This document shows, piece after piece, positions 1 to 11,933 of a stretch of 64,000 nucleotides of DNA (the first letter of the stretch is position 1; every line of letters starts with the position of its first letter). The stretch lies in assembly GCA_941918925.1 (NCBI GenBank), contig OW799234.1, positions 12,367,001 to 12,431,000 of the forward strand. The letters run 5' to 3'. The notes beneath the pieces are model-generated. The model made no database searches, was not told where the DNA came from, and saw only the letters and a program-made list of their open reading frames with translations. Origin of the DNA: Phyto melanocephala (lineage: Eukaryota; Arthropoda; Insecta; Diptera; Rhinophoridae). A program made the position numbers and the translations under genes.

Positions 1-1002
1 CATGGAATGACGTTTAATAAAGTTTTAAATGTAAAAAGTGTGTGAAAAAAGGAAAAATTTGCATTAAATTAATTTAAAAAAATAAATAAATTAAAAAAAA
101 AATAAATTAAAAAGAAAATTTAATTAAAAAGTAATTAAATTAAAACGAAATAAAGTGTAAAAAATTTTGTGGAGAAAGTTAAAATTTATATTAAATTATT
201 TTAACTTAACAATTTTTTTCTAAATTATGATTTTATAAGTTCCTTTACAAATTCAAAACACAAAAAGTGCTAAAAATCACAGCACATGCAAAAACGTTAA
301 AATACTTTTAAAAACTTATCTGCATTGCTTCGCCGACAATCGAAAAATAATGAAAAATCTTAACATTAACATAAGTACGTGTACTCCACAGTATAACATA
401 AAAAATTTAACATTAAGTTATAACATCATGTTTTAACAACAATTCATGTCTGTTGTGGACGGGGTGTTAGGTTAGACTAATATGTGACCGCGAAAATAAC
501 TTAACACACAAAATAAAAAATGTTTTTATTTTTTTCACAAATCTTAAATTATAATTTTTCACAAAAGAAAAAGTTTAAAGTCGAATTTTTCAGTTTTACT
601 GCGTTTTCACTTCTGCCTCGAAAAACACTCTTAGAAGGCATGGTTAAATATTAATATAGGATATGAACTGATTATTACTACCGCCTTATAGAATATGGCA
701 TAGGTGAAACTTTTTGGTGGACAAAAAAAGTACACAAAAAAGGAAAATATGTACAATTACTTATTACTCGAACAATTCGGATAAAATTTATAATAGCGGT
801 TGCACCCGGCATACAAAATTATTTTATTTAGTAAAAATTAAAGCACATTCATAGCAGGATAGAAAAGGGAAAATGCGGGAAAACAGTTTAGTACTTTTTT
901 CAACATATTTGTTTTTATGAAAGAAGTAGTAGATTTATGTACTATTAAAATATTTTATTGTGAATTAGATATTTAAACATTTTTAAATTGGAATTTGCAC
1001 AG
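1..1002. other. AT-rich non-coding DNA, probably arrestin-gene intron
   Basis: I see no open frame or conserved motif here. The sequence is A/T-rich with long A runs near 60-140. It lies upstream of an arrestin exon that starts mid-protein, so it is most likely intron of that gene; this is an inference. Confidence 0.5.
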
Positions 1003-2380
1003 TGATATGGGAAACCAAAAAAGGTACTTTTTTCAATTTTTGTGTTTTCTACGTTAATGGATGTAGATTTTTTAAATTAGACGCTATTGATCCAACTTAA
1101 GGTTTAAAATGATATGGGCAAACCAAAAGGTACTTTTTCCAATTTTATGGTACTTTTTGTATTTTCTACGTTAATGGATGTAGACTTATAAAATTAGAAT
1201 TTAAACCAAAAAGTACCTTTTCCAATTTTATGGTACTTTTTATATATTTGACGTTTGTGAAGCTAAAATTTCGAAATTAAAAACTTTTGATTCGTGGTGA
1301 GACTGAAGAAGTTGTGAGCGGCTTCGCGTTTTTATGGTATTTTTTGTATTTTCCACGTTTAGGAAGCTAAATTCTTGAAATTACGAACTATTGATCCAAG
1401 TTGAGACTGAAAATGTATTGCGCTATACAAAAGGTACTTTTTCGCATTTCATGGTACTTTTTGTATATTCAACGTTTAGAAAGCTAAATTCTTGAAACTA
1501 CCAACTATTTATCGAATGTGAGACTGAAAATATATTGCGCTATACAAAAGGTACTTTTTCGCATTTTATGGTACTTTTTGTAATTTCCATTTTTAAGAAA
1601 GTAGATTTTTGAAATTACGGAATATTGATCCAAGATTACATTAAAATTATATTTGCCGATACAAAAGGTACTTTTTTGCATTTTTTTTGTATTTCTTGTA
1701 CTTTCTACATTTGTGAAGCTAAAATTTTGAAATTAGAGACTATTGATCCAAAGTAAGACAGAAAATGTTATGGATGACCAAAAAGGTACTTTGCTAACAT
1801 TTTAAAGGTACTTTTTATGCTTGTATAGCTAGAATTTTGAAATTAGTGACTGTTGTTTTGAAGTGTGACTAGAAATTATATGGGTGACCGAAAAGGTACT
1901 TTTATAGCATTATAATAGTACTTTTTGTACTTTCTATTGATCCCTTTTAATGGTACTTTTTGTACTTTTTATGCTTGTATAGCTAGAATTTTGAAATTAG
2001 TGACTATTGTTTTGAAGTGTGACTAGAAATGTTATGGGTGGCCGAAAAGGTACTTTTATAGCATTAAAATTGTACTTTTTGTACTTTCTATTGATCCAAG
2101 GTGAAACTGAAAATGTTATAGGTGGCCAAAAAGGTACTTTTTAGATGTTTAAAGGTACTTTTGGTACTTTCAGTGTTTGCAAAGCTAGAATTTAGAAATT
2201 AGTAAATATTGATATAAGGTGATACTGAAAACGGCGACCAAAAAGGTACTTTTTATTGTATTTATGGTATTTTTTGTGTGTTTTGATGACAAATAGAATT
2301 CCAACATTAGGTACTACTAATACAAGTTGAGTTTGAAAATTATAAAAAAGGACAAAAAGTTGTTTAACTTATTTTTGTAG
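1003..2380. repeat. degenerate tandem repeat with GGTACTTTT core
   Basis: About a dozen diverged units of roughly 85-150 bp follow one another. Each carries a version of CCAAAAAGGTACTTTT, then a second GGTACTTTTTGTA, then ATTGATCCAAG and GAGACTGAAAATG-like words. Cores are visible near 1022, 1128, 1432, 1549, 1667, 1787, 1894, 2047, 2131 and 2242. Copies near 1900-2100 are much closer to each other than to the rest, suggesting recent local duplication. The repeat lies in non-coding DNA about 200 bp before the first visible arrestin exon. Confidence 0.75.
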
Positions 2381-2581
2381 TCACTTTTGCATTTGCTGAG
2401 TTTGTGAATCTTGAGATTTTTAAACTAAGAAGCAATGATCTTCGCTGACATAGAAGATCCCCCTATCATCTTCTATGTCAATATGGTTATAAATTTATAA
2501 AAAGGAGTAAAAAGTTTCATGATATGTCTCTCTATTAACAAATATTTAGAGACAACAATTTTTATTTATTCCCTTTTTTAG

Positions 2582-5500
2582 TTTCGGCCGCGACGATGAA
2601 GATATCATAGGTATACGCTTCTACAATAACATCAATGTATCGGTTTATCAAGTTTGGCCCAGAGATAGCGAACCCGCTATGGAATCATTAAGTCCATTCC
2701 AGGTAGGTAAACCAAAAAAAAAACTAATAAATTACACTAATACCCCAGCTTGCATTAATAATTTGAACCCTGGAAATGCGATGTAAACCTAAACACAATT
2801 TCCAGACTATCACAAGTCAATTTTAGAAATTAATCTCATAATATATTTCATTTCTTTAAATCTTACTTCAGAGAGATGTTATCAATCGTTTGGGCGATGG
2901 AGCGTATCCTTTTTCACTAAAATTATTCTCCCATGCACCACCCAGTGTCTTACTGCTGCCGTCACAACCCTATAGTGGTGCTCCCATTGGTTCCACCTAT
3001 GTTGTGCGCTGTAATATTGGTAAGTACATACCTAAAATCAATTCAACCGGCTTAATGGAAACCTAATAGGTCTACTCAAAATACATGCGGTATTGAGAGT
3101 TAACGATTTTGCAAACACACACAATTTTGTTCAAGCACTTTCAAGATATTTATTAAATTCTTTAAGTTATTAGTAAAAAAAGACAACTACTAATATTACA
3201 CGAAAATTATGCATTAATTTTCCCTTTTTTCCAGACGAAAAAGTTGGTGACAAAGTCATGCGTCGATCCTATGTGAAAATGCCAATTCGAGTTATCTATC
3301 GTACAGATGTTTCAAATCAATCCGAAATTTTATCAGCTCTATTCAATAATCCCGTCTTTTTGCCTCCCATAACATTGGGTGGACGAAATAAAAGGCCCAC
3401 TACTCCACCAGACTCACAATCAACAGAGTATTTAGAAACAATACCACCACCAACACCACCAACACCACCACCACCAACACCACCACCACCAACACCACCA
3501 CCACCACCACCAGAGGAACAGCGTGAACAGAAAACGACAAATACAAACGTTAAACGTCCTAGTAAAAAACATCGTAGATCAGTGATACGTGGCAATTCGC
3601 TTTCAAAACTTAGCTTATCACCGAAAAAACTTAAATTTAATCGTTTCAACCGAAGTAAAAGTGAGACGGACAAGAGTACCAATGATGCTTTAAGCCACAT
3701 TGGTAAATCGTTTTCAGAGGTAAGATAGAGTCCAAAGCAAAGCGAATTCATACAGGTGAAATCAAGGCATATTCATACAGGTATATGCAACGGCGAATTA
3801 ATACAACAAAGCAACTTTTGAGGGGATGTTTTATGTTAAGGCCAATTCATATATCAGGGATGGAAAAGTTGCTATGACATATTAAATATAATAATATTTG
3901 ATTAAAAAAAAGGATATAAATTTTTCAAACCCATTTTTAATGACGCAAAAGCAACAAATATACATAAATTTAGCACACTTATTACCAAATAAGTACATTT
4001 AAGTTAATTATTTAATATCGAATCCAAAATCACATTTTCCTTTCCTGCATTAATAAATAAAATCAAGGCAAATTCAACCAATTTTGACAAAAAGTATCCC
4101 CATCAGCTGGGCTGATAATTTCCCCTGTATGAATTCGCCTTGGGTGAAATTATGAGCCCAGCTGATGAGGAGGCATTTTATCAACTATTGTTAATTTCGC
4201 CTTGATTTCATTCAAAAAAGCAGAGATGGAAAATGAGATTTTGGTTTCGATATTAAGAAATAAACTTAAGTGTACTTTTCGATGATAAATGTATCAAATT
4301 TATGTATATTTGTTGTTTTTGCACCATTTATAATGTGTTTCTGAAATAAATATCTTTTTTTTAGTTAAATTTTATTATATTAAACACATCACAATAAGTT
4401 TTCCATCCCTGCTATACGAATTGGCTATGCTAGAAAATATCTCCTAACAAGTTTTTTAGCCGATAATTTTAATATCTTGATTTGTTTTGTCAATCCCTTG
4501 TAGTACGATAAGGCTCTACTGGCCGACTTCACATTTCCTCAGGGAGCTATAGAGAAACCCTTTATGCTGGACGGTGGCCGTATACGATTGCATGCTGTTT
4601 TGGACAAGGCCTGGTATACGCACGGCGAAGATATTCACGTTTCCATGACTATATACAACGAAAGCAAAAGGACTATAAGAAAAATAAGGGTAAGTTTTGG
4701 ACAATGAGAAAAGTTTTGAAAGCAATCATTTCATTTATTTTTGTAGTTTCTCGCATTTGCTCTGTATTAGTAAAAATAAATTTTCTTTAACACAAAGACT
4801 TCTTTGTTAAAACTGAATTCCCTGTTCAAGTTTCAGAATGTATTTTCGATTTATTCATACTGTTAACTTCGGTATTATTTTTAATTTAAGTCATAGCTGT
4901 CGAAAAAATCATTTTAGTTTCAGTTCTGATCCAATCACAATAATGCAGTGCTCTAATTGAAATTATCCAGACTTATTACAATGCTCCTAGATCAATTAAA
5001 CTTGGCAGAAATATGTGTTATAGTCATAGGCTGGTAAAGCTTGAAAATAAGAAAAATCGGAGCAAGGGGAAAAAGAACTAATTCTATCTCTGAAAAATTC
5101 TAGTTTTTTTTAAGTTTTTCTATACTTTTGTTTAGCAAATGCATCTTCTATCGTTATCATAAGTTCATGGGTAACGGGAGGTAAAAATCTTTTTTCGTTT
5201 AGCCACAAAAAAAATATATTGTCAACTTCTCAAAACCGTAAAAAGTCAATAAGTACCCATGCAACTTCAACTTTCTTGACTTTAACAGTGTCCCAAAACG
5301 ACAAATCTCAAGCAAAAGTCTTAAAAATTCACTAAACGGTGCAATGTTTTATTGTCTGTCGAGCTGCGTACTTAAATTTTTAATATTTCTTAAAATTCGC
5401 TTTTGACCACATGTCCGGATAGATTGGCAAAATAAAACAGCAGACAGTTGTCCCTGCAGGCTGTGTGAGAGACACGGCCATTAAGTTTAACGTAGAATAC

Positions 5501-8500
5501 GCCATCCGATAAGACAGAAAACATATACATATGTAAAACCATAAATGATAAATAATATAAGCAAATGAATTTATTTATTTGATAGTTACTTTTGATAATA
5601 TGGGCTAATGATAGGAAAAATAGGATAAATATGTTTTTAAATTAACATTCAAATTTCTCGCAAAAACTAAGTCAATGGTTGCTTTCTTGAATTTCGTGTA
5701 GGTGCCATTTTGATTAGTAGTTTTTATTTTAAATTACTAAACGTCAACTGTCAGCTGCTGTCAAACAGCATTAAGCAGCATTGTTATTTTGCTTACTTGG
5801 CAGCACTTTCATTTAACATAAAAATGTATGAATTAATTGTTTCATATATTTTTTATAATTATTTATCCATGTTAAATTCAAATTCACATTAACATTTTGT
5901 TTTACTTTAATACATAAATATACGAAATTTCAATATTTCATCAATCAAAAAAACAGCCGAAGGTTTGTGTCCACACTGAAACAGCAGCATAGTTTGTGTT
6001 CACGCTACAAACTCAAACACTCAACCAAACACCACACATACATATGTTTGAGTGTATGTGTTTAAACAATTTTCATTTGCGGAATTTAAATATTAGGAAG
6101 ATATCAACCAATATGAAATGTATATCAAACGAAAGATAACATCTTCATTTATCTACAAAAAAATTTAAAAAAAAAAGTTATCTCGCTGTTTCCTCATAAG
6201 CAATGAAATAAAGATTACAACAATAACAATCTGACATGACTCCCTATACCATAAGGTAAGACGTATTCTACGCCAAAAATAAATAAAAATACGTGCTTAC
6301 AGTACATTACATTTACAGTACGGATGCAGCAACGCTCGGCTAATGAGGCCTTAAGTTTGTTCTTGTGTTATAATTTGTATATTAATGATCAATCAAATAC
6401 ATTTTTTTAATAATTTAACTCTATATAAGATGATGGGCAGGGATTTTTCGATAGAATAACACTTGATAATTGTAAAAGAATACTCTTAATTCGATGGTTT
6501 CAACTGATCAATTGTTCCTTTCCAAATGTCAACATTTCATAAAATTTTTCTTATCTCTCCATTGACATAACTAGACCATTCTAGGGGGGTGCAATATACC
6601 CGTTCCTCAGAATTGTTTTTTCCTCATCCAGAATTTGGAAAAAATAATCTATCATTTATATAAAACTAGCCAATCCCGGCGCGCGTTGCTACGCCCCTTC
6701 ATGAATTTTAATCGCATTCTAAATTTTAATCGAATATCAAGTGCAAGGCTAAAAACTATAACTTTTTCTTTATGAGCGCGGCACTGCCCACTTTTCTAAT
6801 TACGAAACTGTATAGTCATGACAGCTCAATAAGTGTGCAAAGTTTCAGAAAAATCGGTCCAGTGTAAGTACCTCAAAATGATACCTTTTTTTTATGAGCG
6901 TGGCACTGCCCACTTTTCTAAATACGAAACTGTATAGTCATGACAACTCAATATGTGTGCAAAGTTTCAGAAAAATCGGTCCAGTGCAAGTACCTCAAAA
7001 TGATACCTTTTTTTAATGGGCGTGGCACTGCCCACTTTTCTAATGACGAAAGTGTAAAGTCATGACAGCTCAGTATGTTTGCAAAGTTTCAGAAAGTTCG
7101 GTCCAGTGCAAGTCGCTAAAACTGATAACTAATTTTTTATGGGCGTGGCCCCGCCCACTTTTTTAATCACGAAATTATAAAGTCATGACCGCTTAATATG
7201 TGTGCAGAGTTTTAGAAAAATCGGTCCAGTGCAAGTACCTCAAAATTAAAACTTTTTTAGGGGCGTGGCCCCGCCCACTTTTCTTATCACGAAATTATTT
7301 AGTCATGACAGCTCGATATGTGTGCAAAGTTTCAGAAAAATCGGTCAAGTGCAAGTAGCTAAAACTGATAACTAATTTTTATGGGCGTGGCCCGCCCACT
7401 TTTTTCTACCCATAAACACTCCCTGGTATGTGTCCAACAACTTGCCAAAGTTTGAGTCCGATCGGTTTTACAGTTTCGGAGTCTATAGCTAACACACACA
7501 CACACACACAGAGTTTCACTTTTATATATATAGATGAATTCCGTTTAAGATTTTGCAAGAAAAAACTATCGTTTTATGCGTTTGCCACTCCCAAGAAAAT
7601 TTGCAGCTACGCCAATGCTTCTCTTGTAATTTTTAATTCTTAAACTTTTCTCTTTAAAATACAATCATCACCTTGTGTTGTTATAAAACAGTTATATCTT
7701 TTTATATCGGGTGTTTCATCGTGAGCTTTGATATTCAATAGGATTTTTTGTTTTTGACAGTTCACGCATAACTCATATCAAACTGCTTTGTCATTTTTGT
7801 TCAGTATAGTTTGACAAGTCATCATGAAAAGACTTACATCACAACAGCGTCTCCCAAATGTTCAGCTGTGTTACGAAAAACAGCGTTCTGTAAGAAATTT
7901 TTTTCCCGGTGTTTTATTGTGAAATTTTGTCTAGCTTATCGAATACGTAAAAAAACAAATTTGTCATATTTGGGCTGATTAACAAACCGAAGAGTACCAT
8001 TATATCCGTTAGACACTACGGTATGGTGCGGTTTATGGGCTGGTGGAATCATTGGTCCATATTTCCTTAAAAATAAGGCAAATCAGAATGTTATTGCACC
8101 ATATTAACGGATTAGGTACTTTCTAAAATTCAAGGGCATGGTCTCGTTAAGATGTGGTTTCAACAATATGGCGATATGAGCCATACAGCGCGTGTAACAA
8201 TGAACTGGTTGAGAAATCAGTTTCGTGAGCACTTAATTTCACGTTTTGTTACGGTAAATCACTTAAGTCACTCTCAAATTCAGTCTTGTCTGCTAAAAAT
8301 CATAGCTAGGTACGTCTCCCGAGGAGGAATGGTGGGTTAACGATCATGTCGAGACATGTGTGTGGGTGAAAAATGTTCTTCTTGTTGACTTGATTTTGAA
8401 CTATTTTCTCTGGGGATGTGTAAACCCTAAGGTCTTTAGGAATAACCTTGCAACAATTGACGCTATAGATCATTTTAAAACAGTTAATGTCATAAATTGT

Positions 8501-9687
8501 TCATTCAAGCGATAATAAAAATTTTAATTTCACTTTCAAATTTATGTGAAGCGATCATATTGTGTGGCCAATACCAACATACTAATGATGATTTTTAAAA
8601 CCAAAAATTTATAATAAAAAGTGTTAATAAAAAAAATTCATTCTAAATCAAACCTCATCATGAATCACCCATTATAATTTTATTTTATTATTTTTTTGTT
8701 TTTGATTTTTTCAAATTTCTTTAGGTTTATGCCATCCAACGTATTGATATCTGCATGTTCAACAAAGATAAAGTTAAAAATGTTGTTGCAGATTCCGATG
8801 ACATGGTGCCACCACAATTCGATTACACTGTGGCCGCAGGTTCGAACCTTAAAACCACCTGCAGTTTAAGGCCTCATCGTAGACCATACGGCACCTTAGT
8901 AGCCGTTGAAGATAGTCTGCAACGAGAAGTTAGACCAGATGAAATAACTTCCTTGATAGCAACTTCAGCGGTGCGCACACCCCATATGCTTGTGCCAGCC
9001 GATTCTTTACCATTTTTAGACCAGAACAAAGCCAACGAAGAAAAGTCTCTAGACCAACACCCGCTACACACCAAAAACGACGTCAATACTTTTTCGTTCG
9101 ATGTATCGTATTACATTAAAATAAAGCTGACCTTGTCCATAATAGGAGGAGAAGTATCTCTAAAACTGCCCTTTGTACTAGTCAACATCGATGAACAGCA
9201 AAAAGAATTGGAGAAAATAGAAGCGCTTAATATAAGCGATGAGACGGCTAAAGATATTAACAAACGAAATAAGGCTACCAAAAAAGTGGAATTTAAATCA
9301 GATTTTAATCGCATTGACACTGCTAATGAACCGACAACGAACCCAGCCAAAGCAAAGTCGCCACAAATTGAAGATGACGATTCACAGCCTTCAACTAGTG
9401 CCGGTCGTAGACATCCCATTAAACGCAGCGGAAATGTAACTAAACGTTTATCGCCCACCGAAGAGGAAAATGAGGAAAATCCTGAAAGCAAAACCGAACA
9501 ACAAATGCAAGTAGTAGCCGATGTACACAGCAGCAAACGTGAGGAAGGTACATCTTCAAAGGGCAAACCGACAAAAGAAGAATTGTCCAAGCAAACGAAA
9601 GTAACTGCAAGGAAATCAAAAGATTTAGCCGCAAAAGATAAACCACCAACCCCTAGAAAACAAAGCGGTAAGGAGCTACTGATATAG
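2582..9687 (+). CDS. arrestin-like protein, five 3' exons (5' end outside window)
   Basis: Coding exons by splice sites and frame: 2582-2702, 2872-3019, 3235-3719, 4504-4689 and 8725-9687 (stop TAG at 9685). They join in phase and give 633 residues. N-domain matches to arrestins include FGRDDED, RLGDGAYPF and VYQVWP. C-domain matches include a WYTHGE segment, IDICMFN and a YYIKIKLTL...LPFVL strand. Known arrestins bind phosphorylated receptors or act as trafficking adaptors and are about 400 residues. This one is longer because exon 3 carries a proline/threonine-rich, then basic, insert of over 100 residues between the domains (poly-Pro around 3440-3513), and because about 170 Lys/Glu-rich residues follow the C-domain. 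I see no clathrin-box motif in the tail. The start codon and first N-domain strands lie before the window. It may correspond to Drosophila CG32683 (memory, unchecked) rather than krz, Arr1 or Arr2. A GTAAGG at 9666 could be an alternative donor close to the stop. Confidence 0.87.
3439..3513 (+). repeat. coding microsatellite, (CCACCAACA)n / poly-proline
   Basis: Imperfect CCA/ACA triplets inside arrestin exon 3 encode a run of prolines with interspersed threonines. The frame is open on both strands here, so the glycine-rich antisense frame is a shadow. Length is likely to vary between individuals. Confidence 0.85.
3841..4425. mobile_element. MITE-like element with ~80 bp inverted ends, in arrestin intron
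   Basis: The left end begins GCCAATTCATATA and CAGGGATGGAAAA. The right end is the inverted equivalent, ending at GAATTGGC, and matching continues inward through an A/T-rich segment. A second MITE type with CAAGGCGAATTCATACAGG ends is inserted or rearranged at about 3756-4205. No coding capacity is seen. It sits in the 3720-4503 intron. Confidence 0.6.
4690..6665. other. arrestin intron, first half; no gene seen
   Basis: A/T-rich intron without recognisable coding sequence. CGTAGAATACG-type words near 5490 and, inverted, near 6262 may be remnants of the ends of an old inverted-repeat element. The support is weak. Confidence 0.4.
6666..7534 (-). mobile_element. Helitron-like non-autonomous element, copy 1
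   Basis: Read on the minus strand, the element starts TCTATATATATA after an A and ends CTAG before a T, which matches canonical Helitron termini and A/T insertion. A GC-rich hairpin (GGCG...CGCC) lies about ten bases inside the CTAG end. The 5' part has an AC/GT microsatellite followed by GCTATAGACTCCGAAACTG. The body is five or so tandem units of about 124 bp, each with GTGGGCGGGGCCACGCCC or a variant and a CAAAGTTTCAGAAAAATCGG block. It encodes no protein, so it would depend on Rep/helicase supplied elsewhere. Confidence 0.75.
7707..8672 (+). pseudogene. dead mariner-like (IS630/Tc1/mariner) element
   Basis: Inverted ends of about 24 bp (GGGTGTTTCATCGTGAGC on the left, TGAATCACCC on the right) are flanked by TA, the usual target of this superfamily. 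The decayed transposase starts near 7824 and shows MKRLTSQQRL, then WCGLWAGGIIGPYFLKN, MWFQQYGDMSHTA (catalytic Asp replaced by Tyr-Gly-Asp context) and LNYFLWGCV. Frameshifts, stops and an internal deletion of the middle domain make it non-functional. It lies in the last arrestin intron, ending 52 bp before the exon. Confidence 0.8.
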
Positions 9688-10036
9688 TCATTAGTGCTTT
9701 CGAGCAGTTTGCCAGTTGCTTTGCTTTGAACAAATTTTATTTAAACAAATTTCTAATTTTTTTTAGAAACATAAGAATTCGTCTAACTAGATTTTAGTTT
9801 AAGTAAGCCCCAGAAGTTGCCGATACAAATAATAGTTCTATGGAAAAATTATGACGGACCAAGACAATCAAAACGCTTTAGCCGATAAAAAAAAATTCTA
9901 AAAAAAACAAGTAGTTAAGAACTGCTGATGTACTTATCTGTGTTTTCGAGCAGTTTGCCAGATTTTTATAAAAAAATAAGAAATTGTTTTATAACTAAAC
10001 ATAAATTGTATTTAAAAAAAGATCAAAATTTACATC
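9688..10036 (+). other. 3' flank / probable 3' UTR of arrestin-like gene
   Basis: A 17-base direct repeat, TTTCGAGCAGTTTGCCA, occurs just after the stop (about 9695) and again near 9945, so a short 3' segment appears duplicated about 250 bp apart. No clear AATAAA stands out among many A/T words, so the polyadenylation site is not assigned. Confidence 0.4.
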
Positions 10037-10230
10037 AAGGCATTTTTTTATTCATCAGGTAATTGCAGTTCGGAGAGAATTTTTTTGTTTAATTTTTCAT
10101 ATATGAAGTTTGACATTTGACATAAATTGGAAAAGAGAGAAAATCGTTTTTTTTATTTAGGCATTTTGACAGCTGAAATTTAAAATACTCAGCTGACAAA
10201 TCACGAATACCTGATGAATAAATATGCCTT
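10037..10230. mobile_element. 194 bp MITE, copy 1 (AAGGCA...TGCCTT)
   Basis: Inverted ends read AAGGCATTTTTTTATTCATC and GATGAATAAATATGCCTT. Internal words GTAATTGCAGTTCGGAGAG, GAAGTTTGACATTTGA and TTTGACAGCTGAAAT match a second copy at 38232-38426 in the same order. No coding sequence. Confidence 0.8.
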
Positions 10231-10454
10231 CATTTACATTTGAAAATTAATATTTAATTTGACTAGACCTGCGGTGCAATTCACTAACTTTTAGCGATCC
10301 GGCAACCGTTAAATTTGTTGACACTTGTTATTATTGGCACTTTCGATTTTGCAATTCCAAAAATACTTTTTAACGATACTCGACCATTGTTACATTGAAG
10401 TGGCATCCTTGTCATAGAAAGTGTCTAAACAAATTCACCACCAACATCCCTTAT

Positions 10455-10913
10455 AGGGCCCATACACAACACCATAATAATTGTGAAATCAAGTGATTGT
10501 GTCAGCTGTTTGACCGTGCATGAGGTTGTGGTGTGATTGTACCAGCTGTTGGTGCTTTATCAAAAATAGTTTGATATTTTTTGATTGTACCAACATGATT
10601 TAGTCGTGTGTGACAAAATTAGCTCATAAAAGTTAAATCGTCAAGGCATAAACATCAGAAAAAAAATACATTTTAAATATAAATGCCATTTCTTCATCCA
10701 AACACGTTTTGTTTTGCTCCTAATTCGTTTTCGCTTTAGGATAATAGTAATAATAAGTGCAGCACAAATTTTTTCGTTATTCATTACAAACTTTTCCCCA
10801 CAATATTTGGGTAAAAAATGAATGTTGTACCACCATGCTGGTGTAGTGTGTGCTTAAAGCTTAATTGCACAAACACTTGATTGCACAATTTTATGGTGTT
10901 GTGTATGGGCCCC
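10455..10913. mobile_element. MITE with GGGCCCATACACAACACCAT ends
   Basis: The left end GGGCCCATACACAACACCAT and the right end ATGGTGTTGTGTATGGGCCC are perfect inverted copies and continue imperfectly inward. It is nested inside the 10275-12190 element. No coding sequence. Confidence 0.8.
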
Positions 10914-11012
10914 ATAACAGAGCTAGTGGCCTCATAGCTGAGACTTAAACAAATGGTAATATATTTTAACGACATTTGTTATTGCCATCTAAACGACAAA
11001 AATTTTGTTGTA

Positions 11013-11933
11013 AAGGGTGTTTTTTTAAGCCCGATAGAACTTGAAATTGTAAAAAATAACACAAAAAATTAAATTGTCATCAAAATTTTTTTTTTATTCG
11101 AAAGATCAATACGTGACGTTAACATTTGAAAATAATTTCGGGCATATGGGCACCGCGGCTGTTCTTGACGAAGCGCATTCTGGACGTCCAATTTTATCGC
11201 AAAATTGTGTTCAGCGATGAGGCGCATTTTTGGCTTAACGGGTTTGTTAATAAGCAAAATTGCCGCATATGGAGCGAGACCAATCCACAAGAGACTCTAC
11301 AGACTCCATTACATCCAGAAAAATGCACCGTTTGGTGCGGTTTTCACGCTGGTGGCATCATCGGACCTTATTTCTTCAAAAATGAGGCCGGAGCTCGCGT
11401 TACGGTCAATGGAGATCGTTACCGCACCATGACCAATGATTTTTTGTTTGAAAATATGGATGACATTGATTCGGAGGAGATGTGGTTTCAACAGGATGGC
11501 GCTACGTGCCATACGGCGAACGCAACCATCGACTTATTGAAATCAAAATTTGGCGATAAGTTGATTTCGAGAAATGGACCTGTCAATTGGCCTCCAAGGT
11601 CGTGCGATTTGACACCTCTCGATTATTTCCTGTGGGGCTACGTGAAGTCACTGGTTTATGCTGATAAACCAGCAACAATTGACGCCTTGGAGGCCAGCAT
11701 TGTTCGTGTTATTCGTGACATACGGCCAGCAGTGCTCGAAAAAGTGGCCCAAAATTGGACGTCCAGAATGCGCTTCGTCAAGAACAGCCGCGGTGCCCAT
11801 ATGCCCGAAATCATTTTCAAATGTTAATGTCACGTATTGATCTTTCGAATAAAAAAAAAATTTTGATTACAGTTTAATTTTTTGTGTTATTTTTTACAAT
11901 TTCAAGTTCTATCGGGCTTAAAAAAACACCCTT
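11013..11933 (+). mobile_element. mariner-like element with ~180 bp inverted ends
   Basis: It is flanked by TA on both sides (11011-11012 and 11934-11935). The ends AAGGGTGTTTTTTTAAGCCC and GGGCTTAAAAAAACACCCTT are inverted copies, and the identity runs inward for about 180 bp. That is far enough for the left arm to include an inverted copy of the last ~60 bp of the transposase reading frame. The left half of a full-length element therefore seems to have been replaced by an inverted copy of its right end. Confidence 0.85.
11126..11827 (+). pseudogene. mariner-like transposase, catalytic domain only (N-terminus lost)
   Basis: An open frame of 233 codons. Residues from about 27 onward match the catalytic domain of IS630/Tc1/mariner transposases: FSDEAHFWLNG (first Asp), MWFQQDGATCHTA (second Asp), and PRSCDLTPLDYFLWGY (third Asp). 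I count 36 residues between the second and third Asp. The N-terminal DNA-binding helix-turn-helix region (about 120-150 residues) is missing. The first ~25 codons are antisense of the C-terminal codons, created by the inverted left end, so the ATG at 11126 is not a natural start. The core is free of stops, suggesting a fairly recent event. It cannot be autonomous; it might be mobilised in trans. Confidence 0.85.

Noticed and set aside
3317..3751. Antisense glycine-rich open frame opposite arrestin exon 3
   Set aside because: It is the complement of the poly-proline coding repeat, and the sense strand matches arrestins with proper splice sites.
9111..9590. Antisense serine/leucine-rich open frame opposite the last arrestin exon
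   Set aside because: The sense strand is coding; the antisense frame has no family motif.
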